From assembly GCA_029941905.1 (NCBI GenBank), contig JAPYTQ010000007.1, positions 1 through 64,000 of the forward strand: a stretch of 64,000 nucleotides of DNA, written 5' to 3'. The position numbers and the translations under genes are program-made. Each line of letters begins with the position of its first letter. Positions within the stretch are counted from its first letter, which is position 1. The DNA comes from JAHRVQ01 sp029941905. Its GTDB lineage: Bacteria > Pseudomonadota > Gammaproteobacteria > Pseudomonadales > Azotimanducaceae. Under the pieces are notes generated by a model. The model searched no databases. It saw only the letters and a list, made by a program, of their open reading frames with translations, and had not been told where the DNA came from. Shown here in pieces: positions 18,726 through 28,207 of the stretch.

Positions 18726-20222
18726 ATGACGAAGACAGCAATTGTTATTGGTGGTGGGATTGCAGGTATGTGCTCGGCCAGGGTCCTGGTGGATCACTAT
18801 GACCGGGTATTGCTAATCGAACGCGACGAGTATCCAGATGGTATTAGCGATCGTCGTGGTGTACCACAAAGTAAAATGTTTCACACGCTGCTGGAACGAG
18901 GTCGTCGAGAGATCGAGAATATTTTCCCGGGTTTCCACAAGATGTTAGATGAGCGAAAGATGCCCAGAGTTGCATTTGGATTTAATTGTGCGCTGATGAC
19001 ACCGTGGGGTTGGGGGCGCAACTTACCTGTTCCGGTGCAGCGCTCGCTGTTCTGCACTCGCGGCATGTTGGAATCGACGATGCGCGGTCTCTTTCAGGCT
19101 GAATCGAATATCGAACTCATCGAAGAGAGTGTCGTCAATGGCCTTCTTGTACGCGATGAGCAATATGGTAAGTCTGTCAAAGGACTAACCTTCAAGCGCA
19201 GGGGTGAGGCAGAGCCAACAACGTTGACCGCTGATTTGGTTATAGATGCATCTGGCGCAAGCTCGAGAGCTGCACAATGGCTCACGCAAGCAGGAATCCA
19301 GCCACCAGAAGAGCACGAACTGGATCCATTGCTTACTTATGGCGGTCAATTCTACAAACTGAAAGACGGAGCCCGTTTTCCCAAGAATTGGTGGTGGACC
19401 CACGGAGCCTTCATTCAACGTGTGCCACCAGATGATAATTTTGCGGCACACTTAATCCGTCAGGAAAATGATATCTGGTTGCTGACCCTGGTAGCAGGAG
19501 ACGGACTCGAAATCCCGAAAGATGAAGAAGGGATTCGGAGCTTTCTCAGCAGCATGCGGTCGCCGCTGATACATGACATGCTGCCATATTTTGAGCCTAC
19601 CGGCCCCCTGACAAGCTATCGCTTGCCTAAAAACAGATGGAAGCACTATGAACGTTGGGAGAATCCACCGGCTGGTTTTTTGGCAATTGGTGCGTCAACC
19701 TGCGTATTCAACCCTAACCAGGGGCAGGGAATGTCTGTTGCGGCAGGCGATGCAGGAATACTGAAACAATGTCTGCAGCAAACTACATCGCCCGAGCTAC
19801 TCCCAACACTCTTCTTCAAGCACCAGGCGAGCTTTCAACGAAATGCGTATCAATTAGCCTGCGCAAACGATCTGAGGTTTAGAACCGTGCAAGGACCACG
19901 GACGTTAAGGACCAGAATTTTCAACTGGTACAACGATCAGATCACGCGGGCGGCAGCCTCGGATGGGTGGGTTGCGCGAAAAAACGGCCTGGTTAACCTT
20001 CTGGTTGAGCCAATTACCCTGACATACCACCCATGGTTTGTCGTCCGCGTTGTTTTTGTACGCTTGTTTCTGTGGTGGCGGGCGCACCCTTCACCAACAG
20101 AGCGCATTGCCCCCATTCCACCTAAACCGGCAGAAATCAGGCGATCATGGCGCTCCGTTGCTCGTGACTGGCCGGGTATCGCATTCCGATACTCACGCAA
20201 CAGGTTGGGATTCGCGCCTTAG
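18726..20222 (+). CDS. FAD-dependent monooxygenase/oxidoreductase (p-hydroxybenzoate hydroxylase-type fold)
   Basis: This 498-residue protein has the Rossmann start TAIVIGGGIAGMCSARVLVDHYDRVLLIERDEYPD (GxGxxG plus terminal Glu for FAD), a central ADLVIDASGASSRAAQWL (the DG-type motif region), and GFLAIGASTCVFNPNQGQGMSVAAGDAGIL near residue 320-345, equivalent to the GD motif with Asp changed to Ala-Ser. The FAD fold is secure; members hydroxylate or reduce hydrophobic substrates such as geranylgeranyl groups or halogenated aromatics. The hydrophobic C-terminal helix (WFVVRVVFVRLFLWW) suggests membrane association. It is the second gene of a two-gene operon with the quinone-type oxidoreductase. 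Confidence 0.8.
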   Translation: MTKTAIVIGGGIAGMCSARVLVDHYDRVLLIERDEYPDGISDRRGVPQSKMFHTLLERGRREIENIFPGFHKMLDERKMPRVAFGFNCALMTPWGWGRNLPVPVQRSLFCTRGMLESTMRGLFQAESNIELIEESVVNGLLVRDEQYGKSVKGLTFKRRGEAEPTTLTADLVIDASGASSRAAQWLTQAGIQPPEEHELDPLLTYGGQFYKLKDGARFPKNWWWTHGAFIQRVPPDDNFAAHLIRQENDIWLLTLVAGDGLEIPKDEEGIRSFLSSMRSPLIHDMLPYFEPTGPLTSYRLPKNRWKHYERWENPPAGFLAIGASTCVFNPNQGQGMSVAAGDAGILKQCLQQTTSPELLPTLFFKHQASFQRNAYQLACANDLRFRTVQGPRTLRTRIFNWYNDQITRAAASDGWVARKNGLVNLLVEPITLTYHPWFVVRVVFVRLFLWWRAHPSPTERIAPIPPKPAEIRRSWRSVARDWPGIAFRYSRNRLGFAP

Positions 20223-20276
20223 GTCTGGTGTTTATCTGTTCTGTTATCATTCAGCAAAGTAACGAGGCGTAACTCG

Positions 20277-21020
20277 GTGGCAAAAAAGTATTACGTAATA
20301 TGGGAAGGCAGGCAGACGGGTATATTCGAGGATTGGCCTACTGCCCAGGCATCTGTCGCTGGACACAAGGGAGCGAAGTTTAAAGGATTTGAAACTCGCG
20401 CCTTAGCGGAGGAAGCATTTCGACAGGCACCGGAAAAAAGCATCGTAGCGAAAAAAACAAGAAAAACTTCCAGCAAACGTCCAGCCTTCGAATTAGACGA
20501 GAGCTTTGACATACACATTTTTTCTGACGGCGGATGTGATCCCAATCCGGGACCTGCCGCATCCGGCATCATTGTCTATCATTCAGGAACCATTCGTTCC
20601 AAGTATTATGGTCTCTATCATAGAGGGACAAATAATACGGCTGAACTCAATGCTCTGTTCGAAGCAATGCGACTGGCGAAAAATCTGCTCACGGAAGGGT
20701 TCAAAGTTCAGATCCTGAGCGACTCCTCCTACTCTGTAAAAGCGATGACCCAATGGGCCGCAGGATGGCAACGTAAGCATTGGACAAGGGGCAAAGGTGA
20801 GGTACTCGCAAACGCGGACCTTATAAAAAAAATGTATGAGTACTATGTCCAGTTACCCTCAAGTCTGAGCATCATCCATGTCAAAGGTCATTCAGGCGTC
20901 GAGGGCAACGAGCTGGCAGATAGAATGTGTTTTCTTGCCATGCAGAATAAAGTAGAAGACTTCGTAAAATATGAAGGTGCTGAGTCCATTGAGGAATTGT
21001 TGGCATTAACTGCCGACTAA
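20277..21020 (+). CDS. Ribonuclease HI with N-terminal viroplasmin domain
   Basis: The 247-residue protein has two parts. Residues 3-48 (KYYVIWEGRQTGIFEDWPTA...FKGFETRALAEEAF) are a caulimovirus viroplasmin/RNase H1 N-terminal domain that binds RNA-DNA hybrids. Residues 77-230 are the RNase HI catalytic core, with Asp84 (FSDGG), Glu123 (TAELNAL), Asp149 (LSDSSYSV) and the final Asp in HSGVEGNELADRM. It cleaves RNA in RNA-DNA hybrids in the cytosol. The start is GTG at 20277; ATG is absent nearby. It is unusual among gammaproteobacteria, whose main RNase HI normally lacks the N-terminal domain, so it may be an additional, acquired copy. Confidence 0.92.
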   Translation: MAKKYYVIWEGRQTGIFEDWPTAQASVAGHKGAKFKGFETRALAEEAFRQAPEKSIVAKKTRKTSSKRPAFELDESFDIHIFSDGGCDPNPGPAASGIIVYHSGTIRSKYYGLYHRGTNNTAELNALFEAMRLAKNLLTEGFKVQILSDSSYSVKAMTQWAAGWQRKHWTRGKGEVLANADLIKKMYEYYVQLPSSLSIIHVKGHSGVEGNELADRMCFLAMQNKVEDFVKYEGAESIEELLALTAD

Positions 21021-21077
21021 TCACTTAAATGCGTAACTCACGGTTCAAGTAAAAACGCCCCCACAGATTATCGAGGA

Positions 21078-22514
21078 TCAGGAAGCCGCAGGCGAAATAC
21101 AGTCACGAAGCTGTCCAGTGAGTTCAGCTGTCACTGATGCAAGACTCGGATCGGACACGCGGTTTTGTAACTCGTCGGGGTCTTCAATCAGGTCGAAGAT
21201 CTCACAGGGAGTTTCGGTGGTGGTTTCCAGGGTTAATCGATACCGATGATTTCTGACCGCTCGAAAGGTCGGTGCCGGATCATTGCGAGTTTGCTTCTGG
21301 ATTTCACTGAATAGAACCTCTCGCCCGCCCTTACCTTGCGAGATGACCGGTAGCAAAGAACGACCTCGAATCTCTTGCAGCGGCTCGGCACCCGCCACGT
21401 CAAGCAGTGTAGGGCCGATATCGACCACAGCCGCCAGCGCTTCGCTGGCCAATGGTGTGCAGCCTCCCGCAGGGCGGACGATCAGCGGGACCTGCACGGA
21501 GCCGCGATAGAAATTGAATTTAGCCATCAAACTATGGTCGCCGAGCATCTCGCCATGATCGGCGCTGTAGACTATCCAGGTGTTGTCCAGCATTCCCTGC
21601 GCTTCGAGCTGACAGACGAGCTGGCCAATACACTCGTCGATGAGAGAGATCATCGCGTAGTATTGTCGCGCGCCAGCGAGCACGTACTCGTCGGTCAAGA
21701 GATGGGCACTCGCATGCTGCCCACACCAGTTGAGGTAGTCATTCCAGATTGGGACATCTGCCACGTCTGAGCCGCCGGGCCCTCGAGGAATTTGCAGCTC
21801 ACGGTAAAAGCTCGCCCACTCGGGGTCACCCATTAAAGGCACATGGGGCTGTACATATGACATCTGCAGAAAAAAGGGCTGTGCTGCAGATTGGAGCGCC
21901 AGCCACGACTGCGCCTCCCGGGTGAGGAAGCTGGTCAGGTCCTGCTCTTTGGTCAGCGGACTGGTCACGCCGTCCCAGTGATGCTCGGTCAGCCGCCATA
22001 TCGACTTCAGCTTTTCGCAATACGTTTCGTGTACACCTTCCTCTTTCAAGTAACTGGTGTACGGCGTGTGCACGTTGTCCATCGCATGTACGTAACGGTC
22101 GAATTCCTCCACAACATGGTCGAATCCGAACTCGGCGACTCGTGTGCTGAACTGCCGCATATCCGTTTCTCCGTCTGGCGCTGCCAGGCCTTCAGCGTAG
22201 TAGTGGGTTTTGCCGATATTGGCCGTGTTGTAACCCGCTTGCTGCAGCTGCTTCATGAACGTTGGCCAACCACTGTCCATATCGGGTCCGAAGTTGCGCA
22301 TCACGCCCAGTTCATGAGGATAGCGCCCGGTGATCAGCGCCGCCCGGGACGGCTGGCAAATGGGAGACTGACACCAGGCATCCGTGAATCGCACGCCCGA
22401 CGAAGAGAGTCGATCGATGTTGGGCGTTTCGATAAGGGTATTACCGGCGCAGCCCAGGGCATCGTGACGATGCTGGTCAGCGAAGACGAAAAGTATATTC
22501 GGACGTTGGGGCAT
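21078..22514 (-). CDS. Sulfatase (formylglycine-dependent arylsulfatase family)
   Basis: This roughly 478-residue enzyme hydrolyses sulfate esters. It shows the alkaline phosphatase-fold start PNILFVFADQHRHDALG, the sulfatase signature with the formylglycine precursor Cys53 in CQPSRAALITGRYP, and YSADHGEMLGDHSLMAKFNFYRG, which supplies metal ligands. I use the ATG at 22514, with GGAG upstream; an 18-residue basic extension to 22568 is improbable. There is no signal peptide, so a cytoplasmic location is likely, as in choline-sulfatase-like enzymes. Activation requires a formylglycine-generating enzyme; the SUMF1-like protein at 31017 does not look like one. Confidence 0.9.
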   Translation of the reverse strand: MPQRPNILFVFADQHRHDALGCAGNTLIETPNIDRLSSSGVRFTDAWCQSPICQPSRAALITGRYPHELGVMRNFGPDMDSGWPTFMKQLQQAGYNTANIGKTHYYAEGLAAPDGETDMRQFSTRVAEFGFDHVVEEFDRYVHAMDNVHTPYTSYLKEEGVHETYCEKLKSIWRLTEHHWDGVTSPLTKEQDLTSFLTREAQSWLALQSAAQPFFLQMSYVQPHVPLMGDPEWASFYRELQIPRGPGGSDVADVPIWNDYLNWCGQHASAHLLTDEYVLAGARQYYAMISLIDECIGQLVCQLEAQGMLDNTWIVYSADHGEMLGDHSLMAKFNFYRGSVQVPLIVRPAGGCTPLASEALAAVVDIGPTLLDVAGAEPLQEIRGRSLLPVISQGKGGREVLFSEIQKQTRNDPAPTFRAVRNHRYRLTLETTTETPCEIFDLIEDPDELQNRVSDPSLASVTAELTGQLRDCISPAAS

Positions 22515-22649
22515 TAGATTGATTCTCCAGTTGGATCGTCGTTGCAGTCTCCGTGGTGAGAAAGGCAATGTAGATCATTGATGCAATCCAGTCCAACCCT
22601 TCAACCCGGAGATGCAACCAGAATGTCCGATTAAATCGAGGCACAATCG

Positions 22650-22982
22650 ATGCAATGCCCAAAGTGTGACGGTCCGTTTGACGCGGTTCGAATCAAGAAT
22701 GTCGAATGTCTGCGATGCTCAACCTGTTTTGGTCTCTGGCTGGACCAGACCGACAAGCAGGAATTGATGTCCGCCATGCGTAAAATTGATTGTCCCCGAT
22801 GCCATGACGCGATGATTCAGATGGTCGACAAGGATCAGTTTCATATCCAGTACGAAGCCTGCACCACTTGCTACGGGATTTTCTTTGACGCTGGAGAGTT
22901 TCGGGACCTGAAAGACTACACCATCGCCGAGAGGTTGCAAAAACTTCGCGCTACCATCCGTACAAACAACCCGATCCGTTAA
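22650..22982 (+). CDS. zf-TFIIB domain protein (two zinc ribbons)
   Basis: The 110-residue protein has two C-x2-C...C-x2-C units: MQCPKCDG...CLRCSTCFGLWLD and DCPRCHDAM...CTTCYGIFFDAGEF. This is the transcription factor zinc-finger (zf-TFIIB) domain found in small bacterial proteins of unknown role. GAGG precedes the ATG by nine bases. It diverges from the sulfatase and converges with the acyl-CoA dehydrogenase (23 bp between stops). Zinc binding is clear from the ligands; function is not known. Confidence 0.85.
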   Translation: MQCPKCDGPFDAVRIKNVECLRCSTCFGLWLDQTDKQELMSAMRKIDCPRCHDAMIQMVDKDQFHIQYEACTTCYGIFFDAGEFRDLKDYTIAERLQKLRATIRTNNPIR

Positions 22983-23005
22983 ACTAGACGAATGTTCACG
23001 CATGA

Positions 23006-24178
23006 TCACGATGTGGGCAATCCCAGACGGGCCGCGATATTGTTTTTCTGCATATCCGAGGATCCACCGACAATCGGCATCAACGTCGCTTCCCTGACGT
23101 ATCTTTCCATATCGTAGTCTGCGCTGCAGCCATAGGCACCCATCACCTGCTGGCAGGAAAGAACAATTTCCAAACCCGTATCGGCAACAAACAGTTTCGC
23201 CATTGACGCCTCAACCGAACAGGGCTCGCCTTCATTCGCCAGCCAGGCTGCGTGATAGAGCATGTGACGGCAGGCTTGAAGCCGGGTTCTGGCAACTGAA
23301 AGTTTATGGCGTATGGCCTGATGCCCCGAGATCAATCGACCAAACTGCTTACGCTGCCCGGCATATTCCCAGGCATCCTCCACGGCAGCTGCCGCATTGG
23401 CGAGCGCGATCGCCGTAATTTCAAGTTTCTCGACATCGAGCGCCTCCTTTGCCAGCATCGACCAGCCCTGATTCCAGCCCGGCAAGCCACCAAGAATGTT
23501 CTCCACTGGCACTGTGACATCATCAAAAATCACATCAGTGGATCTTGCATACCGCAGTCCGGAATGTTCGATATTGTGAATCGTGATTCCTGCTGCATCG
23601 GTAGGCACAAGTACGAAGGAAAGGTTCTGGTATCGTTTGCCCTGCGCATCGGAGTTCAACAGGCAGACAACATAATCTGCAAATCGGGCACCCGTGCACC
23701 AGCGCTTGGTGCCATTGATAACCACCTGTTGCTGGTCATCAGTCAAGCGACCCTTTGTCTGCACCGACGCCAGATCGCCTCCGACATCCGGTTCCGACAG
23801 CCCATATGCCATCAGTAATTCGCCCCGGGCAAGTTTTGGCAACATCTCGCGTTTCTGGGATTCTGATCCGTTAGCGCCAATATTCAATCCACCATAAAAG
23901 GCACAATGAATGAAAGGCCCAGCCGCTGCACCGCCACGTTTCCCCAGCTCTTCAATTACGGCAATCGCGGCGACCAGATCCTTACCTGCGCCACCGTGTT
24001 CTTCATCGATGGTGAGTCCACAAACGCCGGTCTTCGCCAGTTCATGGAAGACCTCAATCGGCGCTTCACCGGCCCTGTCCCACAACCGAACATTTTCGCG
24101 TGGCAAGTGTCGATCACTGAATCGACGCATAGAATCGCGCAACAGTGAGATATGGTGCGGTTCGGTACTAAAGTACAT
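23006..24178 (-). CDS. Acyl-CoA dehydrogenase
   Basis: The protein has 390 residues. The family blocks are MAYGLSEPDVGGDLASVQTKGRL (substrate and FAD contacts), INGTKRWCTGARFADYVVCL, QFGRLISGHQAIRHKLSVARTRLQA and CQQVMGAYGCSADYDMERYVREATLMPIVGGSSDM. It oxidises an acyl-CoA to the 2-enoyl-CoA, passing electrons to ETF. In place of the usual EGTSE near the end it has GGSSD, so the catalytic base must be checked against the subfamily. It starts 3 bp after the enoyl-CoA hydratase stop, so the two are translationally linked and probably perform consecutive steps. Confidence 0.9.
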   Translation of the reverse strand: MYFSTEPHHISLLRDSMRRFSDRHLPRENVRLWDRAGEAPIEVFHELAKTGVCGLTIDEEHGGAGKDLVAAIAVIEELGKRGGAAAGPFIHCAFYGGLNIGANGSESQKREMLPKLARGELLMAYGLSEPDVGGDLASVQTKGRLTDDQQQVVINGTKRWCTGARFADYVVCLLNSDAQGKRYQNLSFVLVPTDAAGITIHNIEHSGLRYARSTDVIFDDVTVPVENILGGLPGWNQGWSMLAKEALDVEKLEITAIALANAAAAVEDAWEYAGQRKQFGRLISGHQAIRHKLSVARTRLQACRHMLYHAAWLANEGEPCSVEASMAKLFVADTGLEIVLSCQQVMGAYGCSADYDMERYVREATLMPIVGGSSDMQKNNIAARLGLPTS

Positions 24179-24181
24179 TGC

Positions 24182-24982
24182 CTACTCTCCTTTATACTCG
24201 GGACGACGTTTCTCGACGAACGCCCGCACGGCTTCCTGGCGATCGTCGGTCAGATTTGTCATGGTTTCGTAGGCCAGGGCAGCATCCATCACCCTGTGGG
24301 CAATTTCCTTCAATGGCAGATTCGTGACCGTTTTTGTCCATCGTACGGCCCACCTGGGATTTGCTGCAATTTTCGCAACAATATCGGCGACCTTGGCATC
24401 CAATTCCCCCGTGGGTACCGCATGGTTGATCAGGCCTATCTCTGCCGCTTTGCTGGCCGTCAACATTTCACCCGTGAGCAGAAACTCCTTCGCCCTGGCA
24501 TAACCAATCAACTGTGGCCAGATAACCGCCCCACCATCGCCCGCCACCAGGCCAACCCTGACATGGGGGTCTCCAATCAACGCATCCTGGTCCGCCACAA
24601 TCACATCGCACAACAAGGCGATCGAGGCACCCAGCCCTGCGGCCGCACCATTTAAGCGACAGATAATCGGTTTCTCAAGGTCCAACAGCGAAAAAACAAT
24701 TCTCTTGGCGTCTGGTCCGATTGCTCGAAATTTGCGTGGATCGTCGATCATCTCCTGGAACCAGTCCATATCGCCACCCGCGCAAAACGCCCGCCCGGAC
24801 CCTGTTAAGACGATAATGTCACAATCAGGATCCTGTTGCAGATCCGTAAACACTCGCGATAATTCATGGTGCAAGGGATCATTAACTGCATTAACAGGCC
24901 CGGGCGCATCAATCGTGACGGTCAGCACTCGCCCCTCGTAGTGAAAACGAAGCGTTGTATAGTTCACGTAATCCATATTCAT
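24182..24982 (-). CDS. Enoyl-CoA hydratase/isomerase family protein
   Basis: This roughly 266-residue crotonase-fold protein has DIIVLTGSGRAFCAGGDMDWF (oxyanion-hole GG/GGD block), KPIICRLNGAAAGLGASIALLCDVIVAD, and the terminal AFVEKRRPEYKG. Crotonases hydrate or isomerise enoyl-CoAs. The conserved Glu pair of true hydratases is not obvious, as AAGLGASI and DALIGDPHVRVGLVAGDGG carry Asp/Val there, so another crotonase reaction is possible. I place the start at 24982 (MNMDYVNY); the frame extends to 25120, overlapping the divergent dehydrogenase, which is unlikely to be translated. It forms an operon with the dehydrogenase at 23006 and diverges from the dehydrogenase at 25095. Confidence 0.85.
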   Translation of the reverse strand: MNMDYVNYTTLRFHYEGRVLTVTIDAPGPVNAVNDPLHHELSRVFTDLQQDPDCDIIVLTGSGRAFCAGGDMDWFQEMIDDPRKFRAIGPDAKRIVFSLLDLEKPIICRLNGAAAGLGASIALLCDVIVADQDALIGDPHVRVGLVAGDGGAVIWPQLIGYARAKEFLLTGEMLTASKAAEIGLINHAVPTGELDAKVADIVAKIAANPRWAVRWTKTVTNLPLKEIAHRVMDAALAYETMTNLTDDRQEAVRAFVEKRRPEYKGE

Positions 24983-25094
24983 CGTTCCATAGTGAGATTT
25001 TGAAGTGAGGTTAACATTGAACGCAAAGGATGTTGACTGTTGGCCTACGGGGCTGCCAAAGGTTATTCTGGGTCGATAGAAGGGTTTCAAGAGA

Positions 25095-26222
25095 ATGACA
25101 ATGACCAAGGCGCTGGACAACGCAAGCGTATTTTCTCACGGTTACATCGAATCGAATGCTGCACGATGGGAGCGTGAACGCCGTATTCCGCGCGAGGCGT
25201 TCGTGCAGGCAGCGGCTGCAGGATTGTGTGGTTTGCTTGTGCCAGAAGATTGTGGCGGGGCTGGATTATCTGTTTCGGAACTCACAGGCGTGGCCGAAGC
25301 CCTGGCCTACAGCGATATGGGCTTCGCCTTTGCGCTCGTGCCCCATAATAACCTTGCCAGCGCTATTGCCAGGCAAGGCAGCGAAGAAGCACGCTCGCAG
25401 TACCTGCCATCCATGCTGGATGGGACAAATATAGGTGCCTTCCTGCTCACTGAGCCTGGTGCTGGCACTGATGCATCGGCAATCTCCACAACGGCCGTTC
25501 GTTGCGATGAGGGTTGGATTCTGAACGGTGCAAAGGCCTGGATCACGAATGCAACGAATGCGGACATACTTCGTGTGTACGCACGAACGGACGAGAACGC
25601 CGGGTCCAGGGAAATCCTCGACTTCCTTGTTCGGGCCGATCAGCCTGGGGTTATCAGGGAAGCTCCCTACGAGATGCTGGGTGGATACGCAACGGGTACA
25701 GGCGGTTTTAGATTTGAGAATGTGATTTTAACGGAGGACCAGCTGTTCTCTCCCCCTGGTACAGCCTATCGGGCTGCGATGGATGCGATTGCCCTGGCGC
25801 GGGTATTGGTCGCGGCTTTGTGTGTGGGCATACTCCGCCGTGGTGTTGATGTGGGGGTTGATTATATGAAATCCCGAAAAGCATTCGGGCAGCGTCTTGC
25901 GGACAACCAGGGTTTGAGATGGATGCTGGCTGATGTCGCCACCGATCTTGAAGCGACCGCAGCTTTGGTCGATCGTGCTGCCCGTTTGATTGACCAGAAC
26001 AGCGATGAGGCGTTGGTAGCCACCGCACATGCAAAGAAGTTCTCTGCCCGTGCTGCGACACGAGGCCTGGAGCAATGCATGCAGGTTCTTGGTGCCAATG
26101 GCTTACGGCAGGACTTGCCCATCGCCCGCCATTTCGCCGCGGCGAAGATGGCACACTATCTGGATGGCACAACAGAGGTCCAGAACCTGGTGATATCGAG
26201 GGCGTTGTTCGATGAGTCTTGA
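25095..26222 (+). CDS. Acyl-CoA dehydrogenase (second copy)
   Basis: The 375-residue protein carries FAFALVPHNNLASAIARQGSEE, GAFLLTEPGAGTDASAISTTAV (the family's substrate/FAD signature), SRKAFGQRLADNQGLRWMLADVATDLEA and VLGANGLRQDLPIARHFAAAKMAHYLDGTTEVQ. The last block keeps the GTTE catalytic-region pattern. It oxidises a saturated acyl-CoA, or a related branched or aromatic-side-chain thioester. It is divergent from the hydratase-dehydrogenase operon with a 112-bp promoter interval, and the three together suggest one beta-oxidation-type route. RBS: AAGAG before the ATG. Confidence 0.9.
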   Translation: MTMTKALDNASVFSHGYIESNAARWERERRIPREAFVQAAAAGLCGLLVPEDCGGAGLSVSELTGVAEALAYSDMGFAFALVPHNNLASAIARQGSEEARSQYLPSMLDGTNIGAFLLTEPGAGTDASAISTTAVRCDEGWILNGAKAWITNATNADILRVYARTDENAGSREILDFLVRADQPGVIREAPYEMLGGYATGTGGFRFENVILTEDQLFSPPGTAYRAAMDAIALARVLVAALCVGILRRGVDVGVDYMKSRKAFGQRLADNQGLRWMLADVATDLEATAALVDRAARLIDQNSDEALVATAHAKKFSARAATRGLEQCMQVLGANGLRQDLPIARHFAAAKMAHYLDGTTEVQNLVISRALFDES

Positions 26223-26449
26223 TCTTCAGGACCGTTGATGACATTGCCTTGATATGTTCTTGATATTTCTTTGAAATTGTCTGACGGTCACGGAAAGCGG
26301 GCTGGTAGAAGTGCAACAGGTGGGTGTTAGATTGGGATCTGTACTACATCCATGAGATCTATTATACACAAAAATAAGTTTGTATAGCAGACTACTGGAA
26401 TCACTATTTTCGACATAGAATGCGCGACCAATTGATTTCGGGGGTGATT

Positions 26450-28036
26450 ATGGCTCAGATCCAAAGATTCAAATCCGGCAAACAACTCCTCAAGACACTC
26501 ACAGACAACCCAGACCTGCCCGCATTCATACCGACCGTGCCTACCGCAAGCATGGTAAGTCTGATCGACCGCATTGGCGTTGAAGATTCAGCAACGCTGA
26601 TTGAGTTTACGACACCAGGTCAACTCGCAGAAATTATCGATGAGACAACCTGGACAAATCCCATCCCCGGTGCGCCAGACGAATTTGATCCGGTCGAGTT
26701 TTTTCGCTGGCTGGAGGTGATCCTGGAAGTTGGCGAGGACTTTGTCGTCGAGCGACTTTAGGCACTGGACGAAGATTTTCTGGTACACATTCTGTCTCAC
26801 TATATTCAGGCTACCGACTTAAACACAGACATTAATGATTTAGAGTTTTTCAAAGATGATTCGACGCCTGGTCCAGGCAGCGCTGAATGTATGGAGCTAT
26901 ATGGCCGATTCCAGGTCAGCCCGATACACGATGATGAATGGACAGTATTACAACCGGTCCTGGGTGCGCTTCAAGAACAACTACCAAACCTGTTGCAGGC
27001 AGTTCTCACGCGCTGTTTAGCCCGAGAATCGGCCATGTATGGCATATCATGCTCGGCTGTGGCTCTGGATGCCGCCCATAACCAGAAAGTAAAGAAGCAG
27101 CAAAAAGGCTTTGTTGCACCGGAAGAAGCAGCCCGCTTCCTGGACTCAGCCAGAGACTTAAGTCTTCAACACATTGTGCAGGAAGACGATTATGACCTTG
27201 ATGCAGAAGCGCATTTTAAGCGTGCAGCATCGAATAGTCTTAGTAAGCCCGCTGAAAACAATGACAGATTTGAAGCCCGGGACGTTGACGAAAACGCGCC
27301 CGAAAAAGTAGATCCTGAGAACCTGGAGTTGCTGGCAGCGGTGGTCAGCCATGTTGAACTGGAGGGTTCACGCGAGAAGATGAAATTGCTGGCTGGGCCC
27401 AAAGATGTATTAAATGCATTGCAAAAGCGGCTGCAAGTACTTTCAATCGAAGATCCATCCGCTATGAATCAACGCCAGGCTGAAATCAGCTACTTGTCCA
27501 ACATTCTCATGGCTGCCTGTCTTATCGACGGCGAAAAATTCACACACAAACAGGCGGTTAGTGCTGTCTATGCAACTTGTAATATAGGGCTTGAGTACCA
27601 TCCCAAATATGTTATTGCAGAAAAACCAGGGCTGCTTGGCTTGTTCAGAATCGGTTGGCATGTCGTGCAGAAGCTGCCACAACATGTGCTGGTCAAGTTG
27701 GCTAAAGTATTAAGGTCCAAATCAGTTCAAGACCAACTCAAGCATAGAGCCTGGATGGTTAACGATATTTTAAGGGCGTTTAACGAGGCGCAAATTATCG
27801 CTGACGTTGAACTTAAGCGATTTGACAGCATCCATGATAACTTGCAGATGTTGTCGCTGGTGATGGATGAGCCAACCTGCCTTCATCTGCAACTCCTGGT
27901 AGATCACTGTCCGCGAACGATGAGAGAGGCACAAACGCAGCGTATAAATGCTGGCGGAAAGTTTGTTGAGGGGAAACAGGATTTTGAAAATATTGATCGT
28001 TTTCTCGACACTCTAGGTCATAACCTAAAGCGCTAG
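26450..28036 (+). pseudogene. DUF6178 family protein with an in-frame amber codon
   Basis: Two adjacent open stretches lie in one frame and form one protein of about 528 residues, separated only by a TAG at 26759-26761. The first part contains DPVEFFRWLEVILEVGEDFVVERL, and the sequence right after the stop continues ALDEDFLVHILSHYIQ, the natural continuation in the DUF6178 proteins I recall. The rest is helical, with no signal peptide. No other stop interrupts the frame. ATG at 26450 follows GGGGGTG. Function of the family is unknown. The amber codon may be a nonsense mutation, a sequencing error or, much less likely, suppressed. Confidence 0.75.
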
Positions 28037-28207
28037 TTGTACAGAGCGAATTCGCTGCGCTACATAACAATTGTCGGTCGTGGATTTCAGCACCTCACAG
28101 TTCGCTTTGGGACTGTGGTTGATTATGCAAATTCGCTACATTTTGGTATCTTATTTTTTGTGGTAGATTACTCCCTTATAAGTGATTCAAAGAATCGAGG
28201 TCACAGC

